64,000 nt of DNA. It comes from Berghia stephanieae. Its lineage: Eukaryota; Mollusca; Gastropoda; Nudibranchia; Aeolidiidae. The position numbers and the translations under genes are program-made. The notes below the pieces were generated by a model. The model was not told the DNA's origin. It did no database searches and saw nothing but the letters and a program-made list of their open reading frames with translations. Numbering within the stretch: the first letter of the stretch is position 1; every line of letters starts with the position of its first letter. Location: positions 22,832,015-22,896,014 of the forward strand of contig CM067444.1 of NCBI GenBank assembly GCA_034508935.3, in the 5' to 3' direction. Of the stretch, positions 12,318-24,000 are shown one piece after another.

Positions 12318-13663
12318 CCCTTTCCAACCATCACATCATCACTACTGCTACAACCATCATCACTACCACTACTACTGCAACCACCACCACCACATCATCA
12401 CTACCACTACTACTACAACCACCAGCACATCATCATCACTACCACTTCTACTGCAACCACTACAACCACATCATCATCACCACCACTACTACTAAACTAC
12501 CACCACCACCAGATCATCATCATCATTACCACTACTACAACCACCACCACCACCACATCATCATCACTACCACTACTACAACCACCACCATATCATCATC
12601 ACTACCAATAATACTACAACCACCACAACCACCACATCATCATCACTACCACTACTACTACAACCACCACCACCACAATATCATCACTATCTCTACTACT
12701 ACAACCACAACCACATCATCATCACTACCTCTACTACCACAACCACTACTACAACCACATCATCAATAGCAATACTACTACAACCACCACTACCACATCA
12801 TCATCACTACCACTACTACAACCACCACCACCACCACCACATCATCATTACTACCAATACCACTACAACCGCTACCACCACATCATCATCACTACCACTA
12901 CTACTACAACCACCGCCGCATCATCATCACTACCACTACTACAACCACCACCACCACATCATCATCACTACCAATACTAATACAACCACCACCACCAATC
13001 ACATCATCATCACTACCACTACTACTACAACCACCAGCACCACATCATCATCACTACCACTACTACTACAACCACCAGCACCATATCATCATCACTACCA
13101 ATACTACTACAACCACCACCACCAACCATATCATCATCACTACCTCTCCTATTACAACCACCACCACCTCATCATCATCATTACCTCTACTACTACAACC
13201 ACCACCACCACATCATCATCACTACCACTACTACTACAACCACCAGCACCACATCATCATCACTACCGCTACTACTACAACCACCAGCACCATATACCAT
13301 ATCATCATCATTACCAATACTACTACAACCACCACCACCTCATCATCATCATTACCTCTACTACTACAACAACCACCACTACATCATCAATACCACTACT
13401 ACTACAACAACCACCACTACATCATCAATACCACTACTACTACAACCGCCGCTACCACATCATCACTACCACTACTACAACAAGCACCACCACCACCTCA
13501 TCATCACCACTACAACTACTACAACCACCACCACATCATCATCATGACCACTGCTACTACAACAACCACCACCACATCATCATCACGACCACTACTACTA
13601 CAGCCACCATCACATCATCATCATGATGATCACAACTACTACAACCACTACCACTACATCATC
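12318..13663 (+). repeat. 1.3-kb trinucleotide-derived minisatellite
   Basis: A higher-order repeat of about 39-45 bp built from runs of CAT/CAC, CTA/CCA, CTA and CAACCA triplets. The basic order is CATCATCATCACTACCACTA, then CTACAACCACCACC. Unit lengths vary by multiples of three. Open frames through it are His/Tyr/Thr runs without gene structure. Confidence 0.9.
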
Positions 13664-13781
13664 GTCAAAGGTCATAATGCTTTTGACTAAACTGTTGTGG
13701 ACAAGTCTCATCGTTTTCCTACTCACTTAAAATGTACGAAGTTATCTTAGTCTGTGATGTCTTTGGTTGATTTTTTACATG
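13664..13781 (-). mobile_element. 118-bp duplicate of a LINE fragment inside the minisatellite
   Basis: Nearly identical to 15,192-15,309, with only a few differences, and lying in the same orientation. It is flanked on both sides by minisatellite sequence, which resumes at about 13,787. On the minus strand it is part of a LINE reverse-transcriptase C-terminal region. Confidence 0.8.
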
Positions 13782-13786
13782 TTTAC

Positions 13787-13880
13787 TACAATCACTATCA
13801 CATCATCATCACTACCACTACTACTACAACCACAAACAACACATCATCCTCACTATCACCAGTACTACAATTACCATTAG
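13787..13880 (+). repeat. Minisatellite remainder
   Basis: A short continuation of the same CATCATCATCACTACCACTA-type repeat after the LINE piece. Confidence 0.7.
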
Positions 13881-14001
13881 GTTTTGGCGCTTTACTTCAG
13901 TCAAAATAAGGAAACTTTGGGATTGTATTTGGCAATGTGTTTATATAGCATAACATAATTCTAATCAGTTATCTATTTAGAACTATACAATATGTAAATA
14001 C

Positions 14002-14190
14002 AATGGTGGTGGTTGTAGTAGTGGTAGTGATGATTATGCGGCGGTGGTGGTAGTAGTAGTGGTAGTGATGATGATGTGGTGGTAGTGGTTGTAGTGGTAG
14101 TGATGATGATGTGGTGGTAGTGGTTGTAGTAGTATTGGTAGTGATGATGATGTGGTGGTGGTGGTTGTAGTAGTGGTAGTGATGATGACG
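14002..14190 (-). repeat. Inverted block of the same minisatellite
   Basis: GGTGGTGGTTGTAGTAGTGG and GTAGTGATGATGATG units. These are the reverse complement of the array at 12.3-13.7 kb, separated from it by about 120 bp of unique sequence containing AACTATACAATATG. Confidence 0.85.
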
Positions 14191-14497
14191 CTTTACATCA
14201 ACACAAATTAACGTTCAATAAATCACATAATATTACAAAAGGAAGTTTTTTGTTTGGATTTTTAAAACACAGACAATAATTTGGACACATGAATGCTCTA
14301 TGTAATAGGGGGACCAAATCGATCTAATAATGTTCCGTTTTTGAAAATAAATCAACCGAATGCCGAGAAGGAACTACCGAAAGTTATTTTAAAGGTAAGG
14401 ATAAATCAAGAAGGAAAAATGTCTGAAAGTATTTTATCTTCTTTATTTTTTTTTTTTAGCCAATAACTTTAAAGTATATATGCCTATGTTTAAAGTT

Positions 14498-14498
<1 letters not shown>

Positions 14499-14569
<71 letters not shown>
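14499..14569. repeat. (TA)n microsatellite
   Basis: About 70 bp of near-perfect TA. A CT-rich stretch (about 14,672-14,715) and ATC/AAT triplet runs (14,745-14,930) follow. No gene was seen between 14,190 and 15,000. Confidence 0.95.
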
Positions 14570-14570
<1 letters not shown>

Positions 14571-14999
14571 AAGAAGATAAAAATAAACTGGCAAAGTGAC
14601 GACAAACATTGGAATTCTCTCATTCCTGAGGTACAAAACAAAAACAAAAAAATAAAAAAACACACACACTTTTTCTCTCTCTCTCTCTTCCTCTTTATTA
14701 CTCTCTCTCTCTCTTCCTCAACATATCACATAATATTGCATTACTCCGTCATCATCACCATCATCATCTTCATCATCACCACCACCACCTACCTCATCAT
14801 CATCGTCATTATATATAATAATAATAATAATAGTAACAATACTAATGACAATAACAATAATAGCTATTACCATCACCATGTTTACCTTCATCATTATGAT
14901 TATAATAAAATTGATATAAATAATAATAACTTATTAATTAAGATTGTAGATTGTGGTACGAATGTTGTCATGTATCTGTTTGTTCTAATTCGAATTTGT

Positions 15000-15405
15000 T
15001 TATAAAAGCTGATATTTATTTTGTAGTGGGTGTATCTTAGCTATTATTTCTATTGTCTTGTCCACAATCCGTTGCTCAAATATTTTCGTAACACTGTCTT
15101 TAATGTTGTTAGCTGTCATTCCTGCTTTTTCCATTATTGACCGCATTTTGGCTTTTTCTTTCGTTGAAAGGCACCCATACCAAGCAATAAAGTCAAAGGT
15201 CATAATGCTTTTGACTAAACTGTTGTGGACAAGTTCCATCGTTTTCCTACTCACTTAAAATTTACGAAGTTATCTTAGTCTGTGATGTCGTTGGTTGATC
15301 TTTTTACATATATGCTGTCTGTATGAGCCTTAAATTTTAACTTGTCGACTGTTATTCCCAGATACTTACATTCTGTCACCACTTCCATTTTTCATTATTT
15401 CAATT
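15000..15405 (-). mobile_element. Fragment of a LINE reverse transcriptase
   Basis: On the minus strand the fragment first reads VVTECKYLGITVD, then after frame breaks ELVHNSLVKSIMTFDFIAWY, then GCLSTKEKAKMRSI. This is the typical C-terminal end of Jockey-superfamily (CR1/L2/Rex-like) LINE reverse transcriptases. There is no endonuclease or catalytic core here. It is broken by at least one frame change and in-frame stops, and its 5' part is missing. Confidence 0.7.
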
Positions 15406-15597
15406 GTTTTTAGCCGGCCATTTTTATGAGTAGTACTCACTAAATTGTATCAATCAGTTTACAAATGTTTAGGGTTACACAATAGTTTTGTGGAGTGGTA
15501 AGTCATATTAGACTGGCGGATGTTGTGAGCATTTTAATTACGCGCGTAGCACCATTATATCTAAGCCTGACCTGCATCATATTTGATGCATCAATCT

Positions 15598-15703
<106 letters not shown>

Positions 15704-16900
15704 CTAGTATGGTGCTATTCTTACAAACCAAGTTCATTTTTTAAATTGCAAACAAAAGAACTGATCTAATTTGATTAAGTACTCTCTTCTGTGATCCAGA
15801 TTAGGACTTCTTTCGGTTCGAGCTTACAAGAAAAAAAGATGATGTCAAAAGATCAGAAGTAGATCCAGGAGGAATCCTCTAGCTAGTTTGAGGCAACTTA
15901 AAATACCCACATTACCGCCACGACAGGATCTCCACTAAAAGGAAGCTCTCAAATTGCTACATAAGAGACACCCTTTCTTAAAAAAATATAGCCTTGTGGA
16001 GAACATTGTGCTTATTTGAGTCAATAAAAAAAATGATACTGAAAGATTTGAAAAATAGAAATGTATTTTTTACAGATAGATAAACAGATAACTTGATTTC
16101 CTTTTATAATTTAAAGTCAGTTTGAAAGTTCGTTATGTCAAACAGATATCATACAAAATTTACCGATGACACTAACATCTCATGGCCACACCCTCAACTC
16201 TATCTGTCCAGTAGAGTCCTTACTTCCGTTGTTTTGATTTAGCGGTGATCAGTGTTGTTATGTAGTAGTGTGTTCTCATTGCGTGTATGTTTATATGTGT
16301 GCGTGTGTGTATGTGTGTGTTTTGGAATGTGGTTGCGTGGAAGAAAAAAAAAAGGGGGGGGGGGGGAGGGTGTCCATTAAGTAGAGAAATTCCTGAGCAA
16401 ATGGGGGGGGGGGGGGGGGGGGGGGGGTGTTTGCTAGGAACTGTCAGATTGGCATTTTTTCAGCAAATCGTGGCATTCATAGTGATATAATTCACTTGAT
16501 CACATGACGGTATTCGGATTTACAGAAATTTTAAACAAGTTTCACCGATTAACAACATCAATTAATATTACTGCTGATATTACTGTCGTTTTTATGCCAT
16601 CGATGTGATAATTATTGCCCTGGGAAATATTTAGTTAAACGTCTCGGCAAACTGTCAGTTGGTTCTGTCTAGCTTCTAGCCCGAACAAACCAAAAGTAGA
16701 CAGATTCGGGGACTTGATATTTTTCGCGTCCGCTTCAGCTTCTCATTTGACCTCACATAAGTAAAGGGGAGACATTCCGAAAGCTCCTACATCCCCAGTA
16801 TTCATTCAATTTCTATTTTCACCGTTGATCATTTGTCAGGCGTTTATTTATTCAATTTGTCATCATATAAAAGCGTTTAAAAAACTCTAGAACAAACATT
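15704..16900. other. Intergenic stretch without a recognised gene
   Basis: Contains poly-G runs at 16,354-16,366 (13) and 16,403-16,427 (25) and a GT-rich run near 16,300. No coding pattern or mobile element was recognised. Confidence 0.6.
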
Positions 16901-16952
16901 GATAGATTTGTGAAAGTTTAAAATTTCGTAATTTGACCATTGTTTTGATTCT

Positions 16953-17200
16953 CGGCCGCCATTTTAATTTGTGAAGTATTGCAGGTAGTGCAAAGCACTC
17001 ACAAGTAAAGCGTGGTAAAGACTTGCGGCCTATTGATATTGATATCTACTGACTGATAAACTAAAATCATGCCGAATAAAGCATGGCAGCGACGACAAGC
17101 ACATCGATTAAAATGTGCATCTAATCGTAATCAAGCTAATCAAGATAATGATTCTGGCAATATCGAATGAAAATAGTTCTTTCCCGCGAAATTGCGGGCT
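16953..17200 (+). other. Possible start-site-like segment with a 33-codon ORF
   Basis: GGCCGCCATTTTAAT (a YY1-like motif in reverse) lies upstream of an ATG at 17,069. The ORF runs to TGA at 17,168-17,170 and encodes a basic peptide starting MPNKAWQRRQAHRLKC. Just after it, CCCGC-GAAATT-GCGGG followed by T5 forms a small hairpin. I do not recognise the peptide. It could be the 5' piece of a gene or of a mobile element, or chance. Confidence 0.2.
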
Positions 17201-17506
17201 TTTTACTAATTACATAAAAAATATATATCCCTGACAAACTATGTACATTGAGATGAGTGACTTTACATCTTTTTCTTTAAGGCGAATCCTTGTTGGATGT
17301 TGCCTACCAGACAGCCGAGGGAACACTTTTCTGTGCCATGCATCCTGCTTCTGTAGTTGTTCTCCCCATCACTCCGCTATGAATTAAGATCATCTTCTCC
17401 TTGCCCTCGCAGGAACCCTCCATGCAAATTTTTTTTTTTTTGTTAAAAAAAAAATATAAAAAAAATTCTTGATGGTTGATATGATTTACACGGGGTGTGT
17501 GTGTGT

Positions 17507-17532
17507 GGGGGGGGGGGGGGGGGGGGGGGGGG
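17507..17532. repeat. Poly-G tract, 26 nt
   Basis: A pure G run preceded by a short (GT)n. The surrounding 17,200-17,880 holds no recognised gene. Confidence 0.95.
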
Positions 17533-17899
17533 CGTAAAAAAAGACTCCCAACATGACACAGGTAAAAATCCAATGATTTAATTCTAGAAAGAACAAAAAT
17601 ACAAAGCTGCATGGAGAGGACAATTGCATGGGAGGAGGGGGGTGGGGCGAGAAAAATAAGTCTGTGTGGACTAATGAAGACCACCAGCCAGGGAAGGCCA
17701 ACATTTCCACGCCCTAAGGGGAATTCCACCCTCCGTAAGAGACAGCAAGAGCTGACCTCTCCAACCCACTACAGGATGATGTAGAAACCATAATTACTCA
17801 AGGCTGGTATTGTCTTTAAAAAAGGTTTTAAAGCAGCTCTTAAACAAAATCACATGAACAATCTTCCCAAAGTCGTACATATTAACCCAATTGTTTTTT

Positions 17900-18490
17900 G
17901 TTGCTTGTTTTTAGGGTTTTATGGCGAAAGAGGGAAAAGTTGCAGGACTGAAGTAAATAGCATCAAAGAAAAATGAAGACAAAGGGGACTGGTTGAAAGT
18001 GGAACAGTTTGACGAGCACTCAATGTGCCTATTTTGACATTACTTGAAGTCCCATCCAGGTACGAGTAAAGGATCCTTCTATGAAGGATAAATTCAAATG
18101 CTTACAAACTACAAACTATAAAAGTACATAACAGAGAGATGATTTTTACAAAGAAAAAAATATCATCTCTCAAAAAAAAAAAAAGAACTATACATCTCAG
18201 CTTAGGGGCCCTGGTGTAGCTCAGTTGATAGAGCACGAGCTTCACACAAAAATGACTGAGATTGTTAGGTCTCAGCAGAGATTGGGTAGTTGAGTCTGTT
18301 AGATCTAGCTGACAGTAGACTAGCTTCCTATCCAAAGGGTAGCAGATAAGGATCGCTAGAGTCCTTAAAAAAAGAGCAATCTCAATTTGTAATAAAGACA
18401 GAGAGCAACATGAAAAGGGAAATAAGATAAGGGTTATAGCAGACACAAGAGTGACCTCTTCGCTCACCATGGGAAGTCAGAAGACCCCAC
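17900..18490 (-). mobile_element. (CAAA)-tailed SINE-like element with another SINE inside it
   Basis: The family blocks AGGGTTTTATGGCG (sense 3' end), GATGATTTTTACAAAG and GTCAGAAGACCCCACC (sense 5' end) are all present on the minus strand. A tRNA-type SINE is inserted at about 18,205-18,370. Confidence 0.65.
18205..18370 (+). mobile_element. tRNA-derived SINE nested in the preceding element
   Basis: A clear A box (TGTAGCTCAGTTGATAGAGC) is followed by an ACTGAGATT block and GATTGGGTAGTTGAGTCTGT. It is the same family as 5,945-6,160. The B-box region is degenerate. Confidence 0.6.
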
Positions 18491-18586
18491 CATATATTCT
18501 GTTAATTATCACATACTGAGTGGTACTTTGTCAACTTGATAAAATACTGCAAAACCTGTTTGAACATTGGATAGCAGTTAAAAGAG

Positions 18587-18592
18587 TTTATT
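18587..18592 (-). promoter_or_regulatory. Candidate polyadenylation signal of ARMC5
   Basis: AATAAA on the minus strand, about 170 nt downstream of the ARMC5 stop codon. It is a plausible 3' end but untested. Confidence 0.45.
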
Positions 18593-18763
18593 TTATAACC
18601 TGTCTAAGTATTACCGTATTTAACATTCAAGAAAAACAAGTGCATAACAGTATAAAATTCAAGAAAAACAGATGCATAGCAATTTGCACCTAAATTATTT
18701 GCTATCACAGATCAACCGTCACCTACCACATTAGGTACAAATAAAACTTTGCATTCAAGACTG

Positions 18764-21002
18764 TTATGGCTTCTTTTCAAAAAGACTTATGAGTATATCT
18801 ATCAACATTTCTTTTATATCACTATCCAGTTCGACTCCAAGCATTTGAAATAAACTAGCAATGTCTTTCTGAGATGTTTGAGAAAGAAGAACCTCCACAA
18901 TGCAATCCGTTGCCAGACCAGTGAGTTTGTAGGTGGAAGCAATGTATATTATGTCAGTTACAGTACGTGTGTACAGACAAGTATGAGATAAGACGGAAGT
19001 TAAGTATGGAATAAGGTCTTGGATAAGGAATCGGTCAGCAACTGTCAATATATCAATACACTTGTCAAGTATATTGTCAACTTTTTTAGTCATATGGTGA
19101 ACATTGCTACTATTTTCACTAGATGTGGATGAAGTAGATGGACTGTTCTTTGTTGAAAACTCATTTGAATCTTTTTTCTTTATGTTCAATGATGAAGGGC
19201 CGCTTTCACTTAAAAGTGTATGTTTGCATTGACCACTTTCAGAATTTGCAATCTCTGAATTTCCAGCAAAGGTCATTGTTTCAACTGATGGTGTTAAGCC
19301 TAAGCTCTCAATTTTATTTATCTCTTGATTTTCAGTCTTTACAAGATTATCCTCGGTATTTAAGTCCTTATCACAGTCGTTGACAACATTTGAGTCTAAA
19401 AGAGATAATGAGTCTATCACAGCACAGCCGGATTCACAACCGTGAAGAAAATGTAGAATATATTCAAAACCTGCCCAGTTTACATCTGAAAATTCAATAT
19501 CCACTTTATCAGCCTCTGCATAGCCACCACCAAGCATGGCAGAAAAAACTTCAGACTTCTTCATAAGAATTTCTTTGCAAGCCCTAAACACTTTCTTCAC
19601 CCGCATTTCATTGTGTTCCACTATAAGGTTTAGATTGAACTTGTTAGAAATGTTCTCAAAATTACATGAAATATCATTTGCTGTCTCTTTTAAATTTTCA
19701 TCAGAGAGGCCTTTGGCTAAAATCTTGTTCTCATTTATTTCAACACCAGTACTGCTGCAACCATGCCCATTACTTCCATTAGGGACCAAATCGGGACATG
19801 TATTTAATAATTTGGAAATTTTTGGTGTCATTTTCTTGATCTTGAACAAATGGGCAAGAAGACTCAGAGCAGTTACAATACTTTCCCTGACATGAGGAGC
19901 TTCTTTACAAAATAGGAGCGGAATCACTTGCTGAAGCGCACCATGCTTGAAGATAATCTGATGGCGATGTAAGGGTCCACTGAAAAAAAAAAAGAAAAGA
20001 AACAAAAGAAAGGTTTAATTTTAAAATTCCTCAATTTTACTTATGTTTATCATGAAAGCAAAATTGTTGAATGAAAATTCTTAATTCAGACTTTAATTTT
20101 CAACTTCATTAAAAATATTCCACTTTTTGAGTAACTTCCCATTGTACATTTAAGTCGTTATTACTATCATAAGTTGCATTTGTATAATATGATACAAGCT
20201 GTTCATTAAAGACATTCCCTACAATATTTGTGAAAACTGTCTAAATTAATAGATTCGAACAACTGAAGGTTTAAAAAATTATATAACATTAAAAGACCAC
20301 CCTACATTTTTCTAATTTGTCATACATTTCTTATTTAGACAAATACTGTGAGATTTAGTCCGAGCTCATGGCCTTGGGATAACCCGACAGCATTACCCTT
20401 TATCTTTTTGCATAATTTCTAAATTATAAAGAGCAAGTCAAACATTCATGGTATGGATCTTTTAAAAGGGAGCTGTGGTACCCTTGATTCACATGGTCAC
20501 GCAAATCAATTTTCAAAAAAGAGTTTCACTGCTTTGTTATGACACAGCACCTATCCCATTATTTTCTTTTAAATGGCCAAGTGAAAGTCATAAAAAAAGT
20601 GCAAAACCTTTCTCAAGAGAATAAAATCATCACGAAAATCAATTGAACAAACTGAGGATCTCGATGTATATAGATAGTCTTAACTCATATGATTTCTCTG
20701 GTTATTACAAGTCAAAGTGAAACTATGCTGCTAGAGGCTAGATCATACTTGCCGACAAGACTTGTTAAATACTTGACGTGTTTTTAGTAAAATTATAAAG
20801 ATGATGGTGACGTAATTGTTGTAGTTTTGGTGGTAGGGATGATGATGTGCTAATTATTTTGCCATTGTTGATGTAGTAGTGGTGGTAGTAAAGGATGGTG
20901 AAAGTGGTGGCAAGGGTGATGATGATGATGTGGTGGTGGTGGTAGTAGTAGTAGTGGTGATGAAGCTGATGATGTGGTGATGGTTGTAGTAATGGTAGTT
21001 GG

Positions 21003-21055
<53 letters not shown>

Positions 21056-24000
21056 ATATATATTATAATCTATATGGCTATTCCTTGATTGAAACCATTC
21101 ACCACGTCCATGTAGTGATGGTAAGCATCATGTAGTGGGTGTAGAGTTGATGATGTGGTGGGTGTGTTAGTTTGCTAGTGGGGATTATGATGATGTGGTA
21201 GAGATGATGATGTGGTGATTGTTTTATTGATGATAAGGATGTGGTAGTGGTGGTTGTGGTAGTAATGATTCATTTCAGTGAAATAAAAAAGGCGGATATG
21301 TAAGGTGAAAGGGCAGAGATTATCAACTTTGAGGAGCAAGATTCTTAGGCCTGTGCTTTGTCCAACTTAAATTTTTTTTACCAATCGATCAGAACTAATT
21401 CAAAATTCAATTTGTATTACAAATTTAACTCATTATGATTCTTTTAAAAAATAAATGTATAAATTATGTTTGTGGCTTTTCACACACAAACCGTCAGTGA
21501 GGAGCCCTCATAATTTCCATCTGAATTATAATGTTTATAGCAATTCATAATACTCACCATCCAATGGGCATGTTAAGAAGACTAATGGCACACATCAATT
21601 TCTCAGACTCTGTTCCTCGTGACCATAAGCGTTGAATTTCTCCATCTCCGTATCTTGACAATGCTAGTGAAGTGATTACTTTCATCAAATTTATGCCTTT
21701 GTGTATTCTAATCCGAGTCAAGTCTTCAGATGGCATTTGAGAGTACAAAAAGGAATTATCTCCTGGGATGCAATGGCTCAAAGACTTACTCCTATATGAA
21801 AAATTGGGTTGAAACAAATCAGAGTGAAAACTTCTTTGGTGCATATTACTGTATGCATCGCCACCAAATTCAAACTGGATCTGGAGCTCAAAATCAGATG
21901 GTGTCTCAGAGCTTTGAGAGGATGCTATTATTTCATCAAAATTTATCTCTCGATGAGTTTCGTGGCCATGTTGCTTTTCGTCTTTTTGGTCTTTGAATAA
22001 AACAGAAGGAAATTTACCTTCTTGGTCTAAAATTAAATTCTTAACTATCAAAGCTGGAGCCTGTTCTAGTAAAACAGATTCAAAGCAATGTGGGTTGTGA
22101 AACACCCGGAAAATGATTCTCAAACATCTTTGCAGAGGGATGGGAACTACAGCCACATACTTTGTAAGAGTAGACAAAATATCATATTTCGGTAAATAAG
22201 GTGAAGGATTGGTTTTGACAGAAATTCTGGACAGCAAAACCAAAATGTTTTCTTCAGTTTTCTTTTTAATCCTTCTTAACCTTTCATTGTCGGTTGCTGA
22301 TTTTGAGGTTGAAGGCTGATCCAAATCTGAATGTGATCCACTCAGATGTGTTTCAGGAGACCGGTCCTGATATGTGGTTGAACAAGGTGGTGGAAGAGAT
22401 TGCAGTGATGAGGAAAGGCAGGTTTTGTCTGTGGAACACAATATTTTGTTAGATGATTTATTATCACCTGTTAATGAAGTATTGCTGAGAACTTCACCTC
22501 CTGAATGAAGCACCTCAGCTGTGTGAGGGTGATAAGGATTAGGACTAGTGTAAGGTGAATTGCTGTTACGTGAGAATGGACTCGTGTATGGACTGTTGAA
22601 TGGCAAATCAAACTGGATTCTGTAAGGTGAAGATGAACAAGATGGATGTTTAGGAGATAGGGAATTATTTTTCATTGAGGCCAGTGATACTTTGTTAGGG
22701 AATGAGAATTGTTTGGAAATCAATCTTTTGCCACTTTTCATACTGCCTTTAACACTAAATAAATGAGGTGAAGGTGTAAAATTTTCACCTGATTGTTGGC
22801 CTTTTTTAGGGAGCTCCTGTTTGTCAATAGAGTTGCTGTTAGTTGATGATATGCTGAAGCATGGCTCCGAATTGAGTCTCACAAAGGGGACACTGGTGGT
22901 AGGATGATAACATATCGGTGAAGTTGCATTTTCATCATTTATCTCGATCTCAATGGATTTATATCTGTTGGTTGAGGGAATATGACTAAGATTTTTGTCC
23001 TTCTTTTTACCTTTACCATTATTCACACTCATCATTGATCTTCCTCCAATTGCTTCATCATTTTGAATCTGTTCATTCTCTACTTCTACTCCAGTTTTCT
23101 TACACAATTTATCTAAAATGGTAGGATTATTGCCTCCCTCTTCTTCTTCTTCCTCTGATGACGAATATATCAGTTTTTGTTGACTCTCTACTTTTAAAGT
23201 CTCTGACAACAAAGAAAATTTATCGGAACTTTTTTGAGGCTCTGCTGGAAACATTGGTTTAGGCGATTCTGAGAAAATGTCCTCTTGGCTGTCCAATGTT
23301 CTATTGCTAGCAATTGATACCTGAGAATTGTACAGAGGACTTTCACATATATTTCTATCCTCAACTGAAAATATAGGAGGAGGTGACGCTGGATACGGGT
23401 TAATGAGAGGACTGAACTGACCCTGATGAAAATTTGGAGAAAGGGATAAATTGTTTGGACTTCTGCCAGCCTGATCTGAACTACTCCACGTATCCTCAGA
23501 ATGCAGAGAGTTTGACGGAGACCATGAAGGACTGCTTTGAGGAGATTGTGAGCCTAAATGAAAACTACCAGTTTGAAAGTTGGAGTGCTTTGGTGAGGAA
23601 CCAAAGCTGTGAGCTGGGGAGGGATAGGCGGGAGAATAATACGAAGAAGCTGCACTGAGAGGACTGTAGGGTGAAAATTTGCCACCCAGCTTTCTGTGGC
23701 TACTTTTGGATTGATGATATCGTCTTGATGAGGATCCTCGGAATAGTTTTTGCATGTGATGCCTGATGTATGGTCCTCAAGCCGCCAGGAATGTTGCTCC
23801 ATCTGATAAGTAGGGCTGTTAATGCTGAATGTGTGTCTAGAGTCTTGTATTTCAGATGGTTTAATGACCTGTGTGTCATCCATTGATATATCCATAATTT
23901 CTTGATCTAAAATGTCAGATGCATTTAACATTTCAGATGGAGTGCAAATAACATTTCCTTCACTGTTCTCAGACTCTACATTTTCAATTGAATTACTGGA

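Noticed and set aside
12228-12611. 127-codon His/Tyr/Thr-rich ORF
   Set aside because: It is a reading of the CAT/CTA minisatellite, and such frames occur in every phase there.
12318-13663. CRISPR-like array
   Set aside because: The units are degenerate triplet repeats without unique spacers, in animal nuclear DNA.
17177-17210. Bacterial-type terminator (GC hairpin followed by T5)
   Set aside because: The surrounding DNA is eukaryotic, so the hairpin is noted only as local structure.
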